From Arthrobacter sunyaminii (GTDB taxonomy: Bacteria > Actinomycetota > Actinomycetes > Actinomycetales > Micrococcaceae): a DNA stretch of 64,000 nt. Positions 16,630-25,515 of the stretch are shown one piece after another. The stretch covers positions 1,984,001 to 2,048,000 of the forward strand of contig NZ_CP076456.1 of NCBI RefSeq assembly GCF_018866305.1. Reading direction: 5' to 3'. The first letter of the stretch is position 1; the number at the start of each line of letters is the position of its first letter. A program made the translations under genes and the position numbers. The notes beneath the pieces are model-generated. The model searched no databases. It saw only the letters and a list, made by a program, of their open reading frames with translations, and was not told the origin of the DNA.

Positions 16630-17594
16630 CGGGCTGCAGGAAGCAGGAGGGAGGCTATGCGGGAGCGGTGGTGCCGCGGCGTTCCCCAAGCGCCCAGCAG
16701 CGCACGGACCCGGGTGATCCAGAGCCCCAGATCGTGTTCCTCCGTGTAGCCGATGGCGCCGTGGACCTGCAGGGCAACCCGTGCTGCCAGGTTGGCCGCA
16801 TCACCGGTGGCAACCTTGGCGGCGGAGACGCTGCGGGCGCCGTCAGGACCGCCGAGGTCCAGGGCTGCGCCGTAGAGCAGCGGACGTGCAAAGGTGAGGG
16901 CGATGCGCACGTCGGCGAGCTGGTGCTTGAGGGCCTGGTATTCGCCAATGGCCCGGCCGAACTGCTCGCGGATCTTGGCATAGCTGACGGCTTCCTCCAG
17001 CAGGCGCTCTCCGGCGCCGAGCAGCATGGCCGAACAGGCCAGTGTTGCCCTGTCCACGGCAAGGTCCACCGCAGCGGTTTGCAGTGCGGTTTCGGAGCCG
17101 ACGGCGGTGAGTTCGCTCAGCTTCCGGGTCCGGTCCACGGAGGCGGCGCCGGGTCCGGCAGAGGCGTCGGAGAGGGAATCGGGGCCGACGACGAAGCACC
17201 GGCTGCCTGCCGCGGCGTCAAGTGCGTAGGGAACGAGTCCCGGTACGGCAGCCGTGGCAACCAGTGATCCGTCCAGGATGCCGCTGCGCACACTGGGGTC
17301 GACCAACTCGGGCAGCAGCGCGGCGGATTCGATGTACGGTCCGGGAACCGCGTGATATCCCAGCCGCTCGAAAGCAACGGCGAGGTCCACTGCGGTGCCG
17401 CCCATGCCGCCGTCGTCCTCTGCGAGGCACAGGCCAAACAGGCCCAGTTCCGCCAGCTGGCTCCACAACGCCAGGCCGGGCTCCGTGTTCCCTTCTGCCC
17501 AGGTCCGCGCGACCTTGGTGCCGCCGGCGCTCTCAATGATTTCGTCGAGGGCCTCGGCCAGCGACTGCTGTTCTTCACTCAGTGCGAATTTCAT
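16626..17594 (-). CDS. Acyl-CoA dehydrogenase family subunit, short form (FadE32/FadE33-like)
   Basis: A 322-residue protein, shorter than a full ACAD (about 380) and close in length to mycobacterial FadE32/FadE33 (about 320). It has the C-terminal pattern YAKIREQFGRAIGEYQALKHQLADV and LQVHGAIGYTEEHDLGLWITR, but no EIQR tail. Its ATG overlaps the stop of the fadE31-like gene (ATGA), implying equal synthesis and a complex with that protein. Such pairs form alpha2-beta2 dehydrogenases on ring-derived acyl-CoAs. FadE32 and FadE33 cannot be told apart by eye. Confidence 0.85.
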   Translation of the reverse strand: MKFALSEEQQSLAEALDEIIESAGGTKVARTWAEGNTEPGLALWSQLAELGLFGLCLAEDDGGMGGTAVDLAVAFERLGYHAVPGPYIESAALLPELVDPSVRSGILDGSLVATAAVPGLVPYALDAAAGSRCFVVGPDSLSDASAGPGAASVDRTRKLSELTAVGSETALQTAAVDLAVDRATLACSAMLLGAGERLLEEAVSYAKIREQFGRAIGEYQALKHQLADVRIALTFARPLLYGAALDLGGPDGARSVSAAKVATGDAANLAARVALQVHGAIGYTEEHDLGLWITRVRALLGAWGTPRHHRSRIASLLLPAAR

Positions 17595-18769
17595 GACGCT
17601 CTCCTGCCGTCGCCGCCGCGTGGGAGGCCAAGTAGACGTTCTGCAATGATGTTGCGCTGAATTTCATTAGTGCCTGCGTAGATGGGTCCGGAGATGGAGA
17701 AAAGGTAGTCATCCATCCACCGTCCGCCGGCCACCCCGGGACCTCCGCGCAGTTCCGCGGCGGGACCGAGCAAATCCAGTGCCGTCTCGTGCAGGGCGAT
17801 GTCCAGTTCGGACCAGAACACCTTGTTGACGCTGCCTTCGGCTCCAATGTCGCCGCCGTCCTGCAGTGTGCTCACCGTGCCCCAGGTGTAGAGGCGATAG
17901 GCCTCGGACTTGATCCAGGCGTCCACGACGGCGTCCTGGGCAAAGGGGTCTTCCTGCTGGTGGGTGCCCCACAGGTCGATGAGCCGGTCCGCGGCAGCAC
18001 AGAAGCGTCCCGGGGCCCGCAGCGAGAGGCCGCGCTCGTTGCCGGCGGTGCTCATGGCCACGCGCCAGCCGTCTCCCGGAGCTCCGAGGACGTCTGCGTC
18101 AGGCACAAAGACATCCTCGAAGAACAGTTCGGCGAAACCCGTTGAGCCGTCGAGCTGGGCGATGGGGCGCACGGTGAGTCCGGGGGCGTCCATGGGAAAA
18201 AGGAAGTACGTCAGGCCGCGGTGGCGCTGCGCGGCGGGGTCGCTGCGGAACAGTCCGAATCCGCGGTCGGCCCAGACTGCGCGTGAACTCCAGGTTTTCT
18301 GTCCGTTGAGCAGCCAGCCGCCGCGCTCGTCGTCGCGGCGGGCGGTGCTCCGGATGGAGGCCAGGTCACTGCCGGCTCCCGGCTCGGACCAGGCCTGTGC
18401 CCAAATCAGGGAGCCGTCTGTCATGGCGTTGAGGTACCGGTTGCGCTGGTCATCCGTTCCGTGTTCAAAGAGAATCGGGGCCAGCAGCGAGATACCGTTC
18501 TGGGCTACGCGGGTGGGAGCTCCGGAGCGGTAGTACTCCTCCTCAAAGAGGACCCACTCGACCAGGCCGGCGCTTCGGCCGCCAAACTCCTCCGGCCAGG
18601 CGACGGCGGACCAGCGGCCTTCGGCCAGCTTGGCTTCCCACTCGCGGTGGGCGGCGAAACCCGCTTCCGTATCCATTGACGGCAGCGGTGCGGACGGCAC
18701 GTTTTCGGCCAGCCAGGCCCGCGCCTCGGCGGCGAATGCCTGCTGTTCTTCGGTCAGGTCGAGGTTCAT
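17591..18769 (-). CDS. fadE31: Acyl-CoA dehydrogenase FadE31-like
   Basis: A 392-residue ACAD. Similarity to FadE31 is clear in WAQAWSEPGAGSDLASIRSTA, INGQK-like LNGQKTWSSRAVWADRGFGLFRSDP and the end GPIYAGTNEIQRNIIAERLLGLPRG. The MCAD-type catalytic Glu (Y-E-G) is Ala here (Y-A-G), so the base must lie elsewhere or in the partner. Starts and stops overlap by four bases on both sides (echA before, short ACAD after). The enzyme oxidises an acyl-CoA from the opened steroid rings and passes electrons to ETF, whose genes lie at 29.1-30.9 kb. Confidence 0.88.
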   Translation of the reverse strand: MNLDLTEEQQAFAAEARAWLAENVPSAPLPSMDTEAGFAAHREWEAKLAEGRWSAVAWPEEFGGRSAGLVEWVLFEEEYYRSGAPTRVAQNGISLLAPILFEHGTDDQRNRYLNAMTDGSLIWAQAWSEPGAGSDLASIRSTARRDDERGGWLLNGQKTWSSRAVWADRGFGLFRSDPAAQRHRGLTYFLFPMDAPGLTVRPIAQLDGSTGFAELFFEDVFVPDADVLGAPGDGWRVAMSTAGNERGLSLRAPGRFCAAADRLIDLWGTHQQEDPFAQDAVVDAWIKSEAYRLYTWGTVSTLQDGGDIGAEGSVNKVFWSELDIALHETALDLLGPAAELRGGPGVAGGRWMDDYLFSISGPIYAGTNEIQRNIIAERLLGLPRGGDGRRAS

Positions 18770-19623
18770 TTGGCCGCCGCCGCGTTCCGCATGCCCTGAA
18801 CGTTCATTCCGGCCAGCGAGTCGGCGCCCACCTCCGCGTTGTGGGCGTGCGCCGCATGGTGCAGCCCGAAGACGGAATCCATCCCGGCCCGCATGCCCTG
18901 CAAATCTTCGGACTGGTTTACTGCCTTCTTGGCCAGCGCCAGGCCCAAACGGGGCATCGCGCTGATGCGTTCGGCCATGGCCATCACCGTGTCCTCCAGG
19001 ACCTCACGCGGCACCACGTGGTTGACCATGCCCAGGTCATGGGCGCGCTGCGCGGTGAAGCGGTCACCGGTGAAGAGGAACTCCTTGGCAGCGCGGGGAT
19101 TCATCACCCACGGGTGGGCGAAATACTCCACGCCCGGGATGCCCATGCGGACCACGGGGTCCGAGAAGAACGCATCGTCGCTGGCCACGATGAAATCGCA
19201 GGACCAGGCCAGCATCAGGCCGCCGGCAATGCACGCACCCTGAACCATTGCGATCATCGGCTTCGGGATCTCCCGCCAGCGGCGGCACATGCCCAGGTAA
19301 ACCTCGGATTCCCGGGCAAGGCGGGAGTCCACGCCTGCTGCCCCCACATGGTCCCACCACATGACGGCCTTGCGCTCGAAGCTCTGGTCAATGTCCCGCT
19401 CCGGGGAGCCGATGTCATGTCCGGCGCAGAAGTGCTTTCCGTTTCCGGCCAGGACGATGACCTTTACGGCATCGTCCTCGACGGCGGCGGTGAACGCGGC
19501 ATCCAGTGCATAGGTGACCTTGGAATTCTGCGCGTTGCGGTACTCGGGCCGGTTCAGCCGGACGACTGCCACGGAACCGCGCACCTCGTACGTTACAACC
19601 TCGCCGGAATCATCATTCTTCAT
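18766..19623 (-). CDS. Enoyl-CoA hydratase/isomerase family protein
   Basis: A 285-residue crotonase-fold protein. The start at 19623 is chosen because GAGAGGAG lies just upstream, giving MKNDDSGEVVTYEV. It shows the oxyanion-hole segments GKHFCAGHDIGSP and GACIAGGLMLAWSCDFIVAS. An insert with WWDHVGAAG lies between them. It is the first gene of an operon with the three ACAD genes and faces fadE30 across a KstR2-like operator. Hydration of the enoyl-CoA made by these dehydrogenases is the natural role. It is distinct from the EchA20-like protein at 26359-27117. Confidence 0.88.
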   Translation of the reverse strand: MKNDDSGEVVTYEVRGSVAVVRLNRPEYRNAQNSKVTYALDAAFTAAVEDDAVKVIVLAGNGKHFCAGHDIGSPERDIDQSFERKAVMWWDHVGAAGVDSRLARESEVYLGMCRRWREIPKPMIAMVQGACIAGGLMLAWSCDFIVASDDAFFSDPVVRMGIPGVEYFAHPWVMNPRAAKEFLFTGDRFTAQRAHDLGMVNHVVPREVLEDTVMAMAERISAMPRLGLALAKKAVNQSEDLQGMRAGMDSVFGLHHAAHAHNAEVGADSLAGMNVQGMRNAAAAK

Positions 19624-19664
19624 CGTGGCTCCTCTCTGAGGCACTTCCCGCTGTGATGGAGTTC

Positions 19665-19682
19665 ACCAAACAAGTGCTTGGT
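19665..19682. promoter_or_regulatory. KstR2-like operator, site 6 (perfect core)
   Basis: ACCAAACAAGTGCTTGGT is the best palindrome of the set. Its 14-bp core AACAAGTGCTTGGT matches AnCAAGnnCTTGnT at all ten defined positions. It lies between the divergent echA and fadE30 genes. Confidence 0.8.
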
Positions 19683-19743
19683 TTGCTAGCATAGGCGAAG
19701 CTCGACTTTATGACCAATGGCGGTGGGCGATGAAAGGTGTGTC

Positions 19744-20916
19744 GTGGATCTGAACTATTCAGCGGAGGACGAGGAGTTTCGTCAGGAGATCCGTGGCTGG
19801 CTGAAATCCAATCTTGTCGGGAAGTTTGCGCAGCTGCGCGGACTCGGCGGATCCGGCCGTGAGCACGAGGCTTTCGAGGAGCGCCTTGAGTGGAACCGCC
19901 ACCTTGCCGAACACGGCTGGAGCTGTGTCAGCTGGCCGCGGGAATACGGCGGACGCGGGCTGAGCCTTCTGCAGCAGGTCATCTTCCATGAGGAGTACGC
20001 CCGGGCCGACGCCCCTGCCCGCGTCAATCATTTTGGAGAGGAACTGCTGGGACCAACACTGATTGCCTTCGGCACCAAGGAGCAGCAGGACCGATTCCTG
20101 CCGCGCATTGTGGCAGTTGAGGATCTCTGGTGCCAGGGATACTCCGAGCCCGGTGCCGGATCGGACCTCGCTAACGTGTCCACCAAAGCCAGGCTCGACG
20201 ACGGCGGGCGGTGGGTGATCGACGGGCAGAAGGTTTGGACTTCCCTGGCGCACAATGCCAACTGGTGCTTCGTGATCGCCCGCACGGGATCCGGGCCCCG
20301 CAGGCACGACGGGCTCTCGTATCTGCTGGTGCCGATGGACCAGCCCGGCGTCGAGATCCGCCCGATCCTGCAGCTGACCGGCACCTCGGAGTTCAACGAG
20401 GTGTTCTTTGACGGCGCCGTCACCGACGCGGACCTGGTGGTGGGGGAGCCCGGTGCCGGATGGTCGGTGGCGATGGGCACGCTGGGTTTTGAACGCGGCG
20501 TCTCCACTCTGGCGCAGCAGATTGCGTTCCAGCGTGAGCTGGAGTCCGTCGTCGACCTGGCCCGCAATAACGGTGCCATCGATGACCCGATCATCCAGGA
20601 CCGGATTGTTTCCGCACACATGGGCCTGGACATGCTGCGCCTGCACGGGCTGCGCACGCTCAGCGGTGAACAGGGCATCGAAGCCTCGATCACCAAGCTC
20701 CTCTGGGCGCCGTGGCACCGCTCCCTCGGCGAACTCGCCATGGCTGTTGCCGGCCCCGGCGGGCTCACTGTCGCCGAAGCTCCCTACGAACTGGACGCAC
20801 TCCAGACCCTTTTCCTGTTCAGCCGCGCGGACACCCTGTACGGCGGCTCGGACGAAATCCAACGAAACGTTATTGCCGAGCGTGTGCTCGGCCTGCCGAA
20901 GGAGGCACGCGCATGA
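19744..20916 (+). CDS. fadE30: Acyl-CoA dehydrogenase FadE30
   Basis: A 390-residue ACAD. A GTG at 19744 with AAAGG six bases upstream gives VDLNYSAEDEEFRQEIRGWL, agreeing with family beginnings; an ATG at 19717 would add nine residues. Matches to FadE30 include GLGGSGREHEAFEERLEWN, VNHFGEELLGPTLIAFGT, WCQGYSEPGAGSDLA, WVIDGQKVWTSLAH and YGGSDEIQRNVIAERVLGLP. FadE30 oxidises the HIP-CoA propionyl side chain. The order fadE30-ipdF-fadA6 is the same as the mycobacterial order, apart from the genes lying between in M. tuberculosis. The next gene starts within its stop (ATGA). Confidence 0.92.
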   Translation: MDLNYSAEDEEFRQEIRGWLKSNLVGKFAQLRGLGGSGREHEAFEERLEWNRHLAEHGWSCVSWPREYGGRGLSLLQQVIFHEEYARADAPARVNHFGEELLGPTLIAFGTKEQQDRFLPRIVAVEDLWCQGYSEPGAGSDLANVSTKARLDDGGRWVIDGQKVWTSLAHNANWCFVIARTGSGPRRHDGLSYLLVPMDQPGVEIRPILQLTGTSEFNEVFFDGAVTDADLVVGEPGAGWSVAMGTLGFERGVSTLAQQIAFQRELESVVDLARNNGAIDDPIIQDRIVSAHMGLDMLRLHGLRTLSGEQGIEASITKLLWAPWHRSLGELAMAVAGPGGLTVAEAPYELDALQTLFLFSRADTLYGGSDEIQRNVIAERVLGLPKEARA

Positions 20917-21716
20917 TTGAATCCCGCGTCGCACAGCCCGTACCCGACTACGTCCCCGCCCACGGACTGCTGACGGGACGCCGCGTCGTCGTCACCGCTG
21001 CGGCCGGCGCCGGAATCGGCGCAGCGGCAGCGCGCCGCTGCTTGGAAGAAGGAGCCGCCCTGGTGGTGCTCGGGGACACCCATGCCGGACGGCTGGAGTC
21101 GTCTGCAGCGGAGCTCGGTGCCGAGTTCGGTGCCGAGCGCGTCCGCTGGGCGGTCTGTGACGTCACCGTGGAGGACCAGATCGAGGCCCTCCTGGATCTG
21201 GCCGAGGACGCCGGAGGGGTTGACGTCATGATCAACAATGCCGGCCTGGGAGGCACGGTCTCCATCCTGGAAATGACAGATGACCAGTGGAGCAAGGTTC
21301 TGGACGTCACCCTGACGGGAACGTTCCGCAGCGTGCGCGCTGCATCCCGGCGCATGGTCCGCAACGACGTAAAGGGCGTCATCATCAACAACGCCTCGGT
21401 CATCGGCTGGCGGGCACAGGAGGGCCAGGCCCACTATGCCGCAGCCAAGGCCGGAGTCATGGCACTCACCCGTTCCGTTGCCCTCGATGTGGCACCCTAC
21501 GGAATCCGGGTCAACGCCGTCTCACCGAGCCTGGCCATGCACCCGTTCCTCGCAAAGGTCACCTCGGATGAGTTGCTGGAGCAGCTCACCTCGCGCGAGG
21601 CGTTTGGCCGTGCGGCCGAACCATGGGAAATCGCCAATGTCATGGTGTTCCTCGCCAGCGGCTATTCGTCCTATATGACGGGCGAAGTCGTGTCCGTCAG
21701 CAGCCAGCAAGCCTAA
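20913..21716 (+). CDS. ipdF: SDR-family dehydrogenase IpdF
   Basis: A 267-residue SDR. It begins with HGLLTGRRVVVTAAAGAGIGAAAARR, an unusual AAAGxGIG cofactor loop that is shared with IpdF. NNAGLGG, NNASVIGWRAQEGQAHYAAAKAGVMALTR and REAFGRAAEPWEIA also match. IpdF oxidises the 5-hydroxyl of 5-OH-HIP-CoA. The catalytic YAAAK and Ser are present. The gene starts inside the fadE30 stop and is followed after 13 bp by fadA6. Confidence 0.92.
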   Translation: MIESRVAQPVPDYVPAHGLLTGRRVVVTAAAGAGIGAAAARRCLEEGAALVVLGDTHAGRLESSAAELGAEFGAERVRWAVCDVTVEDQIEALLDLAEDAGGVDVMINNAGLGGTVSILEMTDDQWSKVLDVTLTGTFRSVRAASRRMVRNDVKGVIINNASVIGWRAQEGQAHYAAAKAGVMALTRSVALDVAPYGIRVNAVSPSLAMHPFLAKVTSDELLEQLTSREAFGRAAEPWEIANVMVFLASGYSSYMTGEVVSVSSQQA

Positions 21717-21729
21717 GGGGAGCAACCAA

Positions 21730-22881
21730 ATGAGTACCGCATATATTGTTGACGCTGTCCGTACGCCCGGCGGCCGCAGGGGCGGATCCCTGGCCGGTAT
21801 CCACTCCGCTGATCTGGGTGCGCATGTCATTGCCTCGCTGGTGGAACGCACCGGAATTGATCCCGGCGCCGTTGACGACGTCATCTTCGGGTGCACGGAC
21901 ACGGTGGGATCGCAGGCCGGCGACATTGCCCGCACCGCCTGGCTGGTCGCCGGGATGCCGGACCACGTTCCCGGCGTGACCATTGACCGGCAGTGCGGCT
22001 CCAGCCAGCAGGCCGTGCACTTTGCCGCCCAGGGCGTGATGTCGGGAACCGCGGATCTCATCGTGGCCGGCGGAGTGCAGAACATGTCGGCCATCCCCAT
22101 CTCGGCCGCCATGACCCTTGGCGAACAGTACGGGTTCACCACTCCCTTTGCGCAGTCACCCGGCTGGGTGGCACGCTACGGAACTCAGGAGGTTTCCCAG
22201 TTCCGTTCGGCCGAAATGATCGCCGAGAAGTGGAATATCTCGCGCGAGGCCATGGAAAAGTTTGCCCTGCAAAGCCATCTGCGGGCGATCGCTGCCACCG
22301 ACGAGGGTCGTTTTGCCCGCGAAATCGTTCCGATCGCCGGACTGTCCCAGGACGAGGGACCCCGCCGCGGCACGTCGCTGGAAAAGATGGCCACTCTTCC
22401 GGTCCTCACTGAGGGAGGCCGGATCACCGCGGCAGTTGCCTCACAGATCACCGACGCCGCGAGCGCCCTGCTGATTGCTTCCGAGAGCGCACTGGCCACC
22501 CATTCGCTGACGCCCCGGGCACGTATTCACCACATTTCGGTTCGCGCCGATGACCCGGTATGGATGCTCACCGGTCCCATCCGCGCCACCGACTACGCAC
22601 TCGAGCGCGCCGGCATGAAGGTTTCCGACATTGACCTCTTCGAATGCAACGAGGCCTTTGCCTCCGTGGTGCTGGCCTGGGCGCAGGAACTGAACATCGA
22701 GCAGGACAAGATCAACGTCAACGGCGGCGGCATCGCGCTCGGCCACCCCATCGGTGCGACGGGCACCCGCATCATGGCCACGCTGCTGAACGAGCTGGAG
22801 CGCAGCGGCGGACGGTTCGGCCTGCAGGTGATGTGCGAGGGCGGCGGCCAGGCCAACGTCACCATCATCGAGCGCCTCTGA
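21730..22881 (+). CDS. fadA6: Acetyl-CoA acetyltransferase FadA6
   Basis: A 383-residue thiolase. The nucleophile is Cys89 in DRQCGSSQQA; the His motif is GHPIGATG and the second Cys is in MCEGGGQANVTIIERL. The stretch VIFGCTDTVGSQAGDIAR, AGGVQNMSAIPISAAMTLGEQYGF and IHHISVRADDPVWMLTGPI are close to FadA6. FadA6 cleaves ketoacyl-CoAs after ring C/D opening (MOODA-CoA in published work). AAGGGGAGC precedes the ATG. It is the last gene of this operon, followed by a strong terminator. Confidence 0.93.
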   Translation: MSTAYIVDAVRTPGGRRGGSLAGIHSADLGAHVIASLVERTGIDPGAVDDVIFGCTDTVGSQAGDIARTAWLVAGMPDHVPGVTIDRQCGSSQQAVHFAAQGVMSGTADLIVAGGVQNMSAIPISAAMTLGEQYGFTTPFAQSPGWVARYGTQEVSQFRSAEMIAEKWNISREAMEKFALQSHLRAIAATDEGRFAREIVPIAGLSQDEGPRRGTSLEKMATLPVLTEGGRITAAVASQITDAASALLIASESALATHSLTPRARIHHISVRADDPVWMLTGPIRATDYALERAGMKVSDIDLFECNEAFASVVLAWAQELNIEQDKINVNGGGIALGHPIGATGTRIMATLLNELERSGGRFGLQVMCEGGGQANVTIIERL

Positions 22882-22901
22882 CGCACGTCACCCGGGCACG
22901 G

Positions 22902-22940
22902 AAAAGGCGGCACGCATCTTCCGGATGCGGGCCGCCTTTT
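22902..22940. terminator. Bidirectional intrinsic terminator
   Basis: AAAAGGCGGC pairs with GCCGCCTTTT, with an inner CGCATC/GATGCG stem. A and T runs flank it on both strands. It lies between fadA6 and the convergent lipoprotein gene. Confidence 0.85.
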
Positions 22941-22959
22941 CGTGCTGCAGAGGGGGATG

Positions 22960-23598
22960 CTACGGCTTGACGGCTTCGCCGTGGAACAGCTTCTCCTCAT
23001 GGTCCCAACTCGGGCTTGTGGTCACCAGCAGGTCCAGCGGGGCATCGTTCGGAACCGCGTAACCCATTTTCACTGTCTGGGTGCCGCCGGGGAGGATCTT
23101 GCCCTGGAACTGGCCCTCAAGGCCGCTGCCCGTGTCGAAGACGCGCTTGCCGGCGGTGCCTTCGGCCCCGTAATTGACGGAGGCGTTGAACATGGCGGGA
23201 TCAAAGATCTCTCCGCTGTTGTTGGTGATGCTCACCTCGAACAGGCGCAGCTGACCTCCGGTGGCTTCTGCACCCGAGGCATACTGGCTCGCTGTCGCGC
23301 CTCCGAGGTAGGAGACTTTCACGGTCAGTCCATCCTCATACGTCCACTCTTCACCGAACGCTGCAAGCTCGTCCTGGAGGTCCTTGGACTTGGTTTCGGA
23401 CGCACTCGGAGATGCGGAGGAAGATTCTTTGGGCTTGCTCGGGGCGGAGGAGCTTTCCGTGGGCTCGCTCGAGGCGGTGGCCGTCTCGGTTGCCGGGGTG
23501 TTTGCAGCCTCACCCTTGGCGGCTTCGGCGGAGCAGGCGGTCATGCCCAGCAACCCGGCGAGGGCCAATGCGGTGAGCGATTTCTTCATGACGTTCAT
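22960..23598 (-). CDS. Putative lipoprotein with DUF4352-like domain
   Basis: A 212-residue exported protein. The start at 23598 has AAAGGA seven bases upstream and gives MNVMKKSLTALALAGLLGMTACSAE, a signal peptide with a lipobox-like MTAC. A Ser/Pro/Glu-rich linker (about 25-75) is followed by a beta-rich domain of about 110 residues with LRLFEVSITNNSGEIFDPAMF, typical of DUF4352-like cell-surface proteins. No link with steroid breakdown is visible. It lies downstream of ipdC in the same direction, 85 bp away, and may be a separate unit. Confidence 0.75.
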   Translation of the reverse strand: MNVMKKSLTALALAGLLGMTACSAEAAKGEAANTPATETATASSEPTESSSAPSKPKESSSASPSASETKSKDLQDELAAFGEEWTYEDGLTVKVSYLGGATASQYASGAEATGGQLRLFEVSITNNSGEIFDPAMFNASVNYGAEGTAGKRVFDTGSGLEGQFQGKILPGGTQTVKMGYAVPNDAPLDLLVTTSPSWDHEEKLFHGEAVKP

Positions 23599-23683
23599 TG
23601 AGTGTGTTCCTTTATCTTGAGACTGGCACAAACGGCAGCGTGTATCCGGAGTCACACAATGCCTTAGGGAGCGTAACGTGCGG

Positions 23684-24763
23684 TTAGCCCTGGACGAGAA
23701 CGGCTCCGCTGGCCGCCTTCAGCCGCAGGACCGCTTCGTCAATGATGCGGTCCACCAATTCCTGGCAGGAGGGCAGGTCGTTGATCGTCCCGACAACCTG
23801 CCCGGCGGCCAGCATTCCGGCGGAGGTGTCGCCGTCCACGAGGCCGGCCTTCAGGAGCATCGGCGTGTTGGCCGCAAGCATCATCTGGTTCCAGCTCCTG
23901 CCGGTGCCGCGCTTCATGGAGAGGCCGTCCTTCGCCAGGCCAAGCCAGGACTGACCGGACATCTCCTTGAACTGCACTGACCGGCGCAGGGTCGGCAGCA
24001 GCTGGCGCAGCCGGCCGCCGTCCTCGAGTCCCTTGACGAACTCGGTGCGCAGCAGCCGGTGCGGCATGCCGTCAGCCTTGGTGGTGACCACCGTTCCGTC
24101 CAGCCCGAAGCCCAGGTAGCGCTGTTTGATGTCCTCGGGCACCGAGCTGTCGCTGGTAAGCAGGAACCGGGTGCCCATGCCGATGCCCACTGCGCCGTAG
24201 GCCAGGGCCGCCGCCAGCCCGCGGCCGTCGAAAAAGCCGCCGGCGGCAATCACCGGGATGTCCACGGCATCCACCACCGAGGGCAGCAGCAGTGTGGTGG
24301 GAATAGCGCCGGTGTGGCCGCCGCCTTCTCCGCCCTGCACCATCACGGCGTCCGCGCCCCAGGCGGCCACCTTCTCGGCATGCCGTGCCGCCCCCACGGA
24401 GGGGATTACCACGGAGCCGTTTTCCTTCAGCTTCTCGATCAGTTCCCGCTTGGGAGCCAGGGCAAAGGAGGCTACTTTCACCCCGTACTTGATCATCAGG
24501 TTCACGCGGTCCGGGGCATCGGCACCGTCCGCACGCAGGTTAACGCCGAACGGCTTGTCGGTATGGCTCTTCACTTCCACGATGGCGTGCTCAAGCTGGT
24601 CCAGCGTCATGGTAGCGGAGGCAAGGATGCCCAGGGCTCCCGCTTCTGCCGTGGCCGTGACCAGCCGGGGTCCGGCCACCCAGCCCATGCCCGTCTGCAC
24701 AATCGGATGCTCGACGCCGGTGAGTTCGGTCAGGGGAGTCTTGATGCGGTTCTCGGTGCTCAT
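23684..24763 (-). CDS. ipdC: IpdC, nitronate-monooxygenase-fold flavoprotein
   Basis: A 359-residue FMN TIM barrel of the NMO/2-nitropropane dioxygenase family. The matches HPIVQTGMGWVAGPRLV, LGILASATMTLDQL, VQGGEGGGHTGAIPTTLLLPSV, AAGGFFDGRGLAAAL and MAANTPMLLKAGLVDG align well with mycobacterial IpdC. The phosphate-binding GGG and GG motifs are present. IpdC acts on a ring intermediate in HIP catabolism before IpdAB ring cleavage. Its ATG overlaps the stop of ipdB (ATGA), and gene order echA20-ipdA-ipdB-ipdC is the canonical one. Confidence 0.92.
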   Translation of the reverse strand: MSTENRIKTPLTELTGVEHPIVQTGMGWVAGPRLVTATAEAGALGILASATMTLDQLEHAIVEVKSHTDKPFGVNLRADGADAPDRVNLMIKYGVKVASFALAPKRELIEKLKENGSVVIPSVGAARHAEKVAAWGADAVMVQGGEGGGHTGAIPTTLLLPSVVDAVDIPVIAAGGFFDGRGLAAALAYGAVGIGMGTRFLLTSDSSVPEDIKQRYLGFGLDGTVVTTKADGMPHRLLRTEFVKGLEDGGRLRQLLPTLRRSVQFKEMSGQSWLGLAKDGLSMKRGTGRSWNQMMLAANTPMLLKAGLVDGDTSAGMLAAGQVVGTINDLPSCQELVDRIIDEAVLRLKAASGAVLVQG

Positions 24764-25515
24764 GCTGGGACCTCGTCTTCTCTGCGCTTACGGGGGTCGA
24801 GAACCTCCCGGATGAGCTGAAGTTCGCGCTCATCCGGGAGGCGGGTAGTTGGCACGGTTCCCGCGGTGTGCAGCGGGAACCCGGTGGCAGCCTGAATTTC
24901 GTCGAAGCTGACGCCGGGATGCGCGGACACCACGGCCATGCCGCCGTCCGGAGCGCTGAAATCGAAGACACCAAGATTCGTCACCACGCGATGCAGCCGG
25001 TGGAACCGGGAAGCAGCCGGACCGGCGGCACACGCCCTGTCGTTCCCGACACCGGTCACAAAATCAACGCTCTCCACGAAGGTCCGGCGGCTGTGGCGGG
25101 CAATCCAATAACTGGTCGTGTGGTTGACGGTGTTCGTTGCAGCGGCCCTGGTGCCCAGCAGCTGCCTGGCGGGTTTGGCATGGTCCCCAATCACCGACAG
25201 ATTCTGGTTGCCCATCCGGTCAAGCTGCGCGCCGCCCATCACCACATGGCGGCGGCCTGCCGCGATCAGTTCGAACAGCTCCCGATACGGCAGGTAGCCG
25301 GCGGAGACGGTACTTGGCCGGTCGACGGCGGGGACGTCGCCAAGGATGGTGGATTCGCCGTCGCTGATCATCAGGTCGGGTGCATGAGTCAGCAGCGCCA
25401 GCCGCACGCCGACGGTGGGCACGATCCCGGCCGGGCTGGCCAGGATCTCCGCCTGGCCGCGGAACAGGTCGCTGCAGGCCGCAACGGCCACTTCGGCCGT
25501 GGTGATCTCACGCAT
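24760..25515 (-). CDS. ipdB: IpdB, beta subunit of the ring-cleaving COCHEA-CoA hydrolase
   Basis: A protein of 251 residues from the ATG at 25515, which has GGGGGTGG upstream; an ATG at 25530 would add five residues. It shows ACSDLFRGQAEILASPAGIVPTVGVRLALLTHAPDLMISDGES, MGGAQLDRMGNQNLS and VVSAHPGVSFDEI. The fold is CoA-transferase family I, but the established IpdAB reaction is hydrolytic opening of the last steroid ring. It overlaps ipdA by eight bases and ipdC by four. Position and order favour this pair over the one at 12.1-13.7 kb as the true ipdAB. Confidence 0.88.
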   Translation of the reverse strand: MREITTAEVAVAACSDLFRGQAEILASPAGIVPTVGVRLALLTHAPDLMISDGESTILGDVPAVDRPSTVSAGYLPYRELFELIAAGRRHVVMGGAQLDRMGNQNLSVIGDHAKPARQLLGTRAAATNTVNHTTSYWIARHSRRTFVESVDFVTGVGNDRACAAGPAASRFHRLHRVVTNLGVFDFSAPDGGMAVVSAHPGVSFDEIQAATGFPLHTAGTVPTTRLPDERELQLIREVLDPRKRREDEVPA

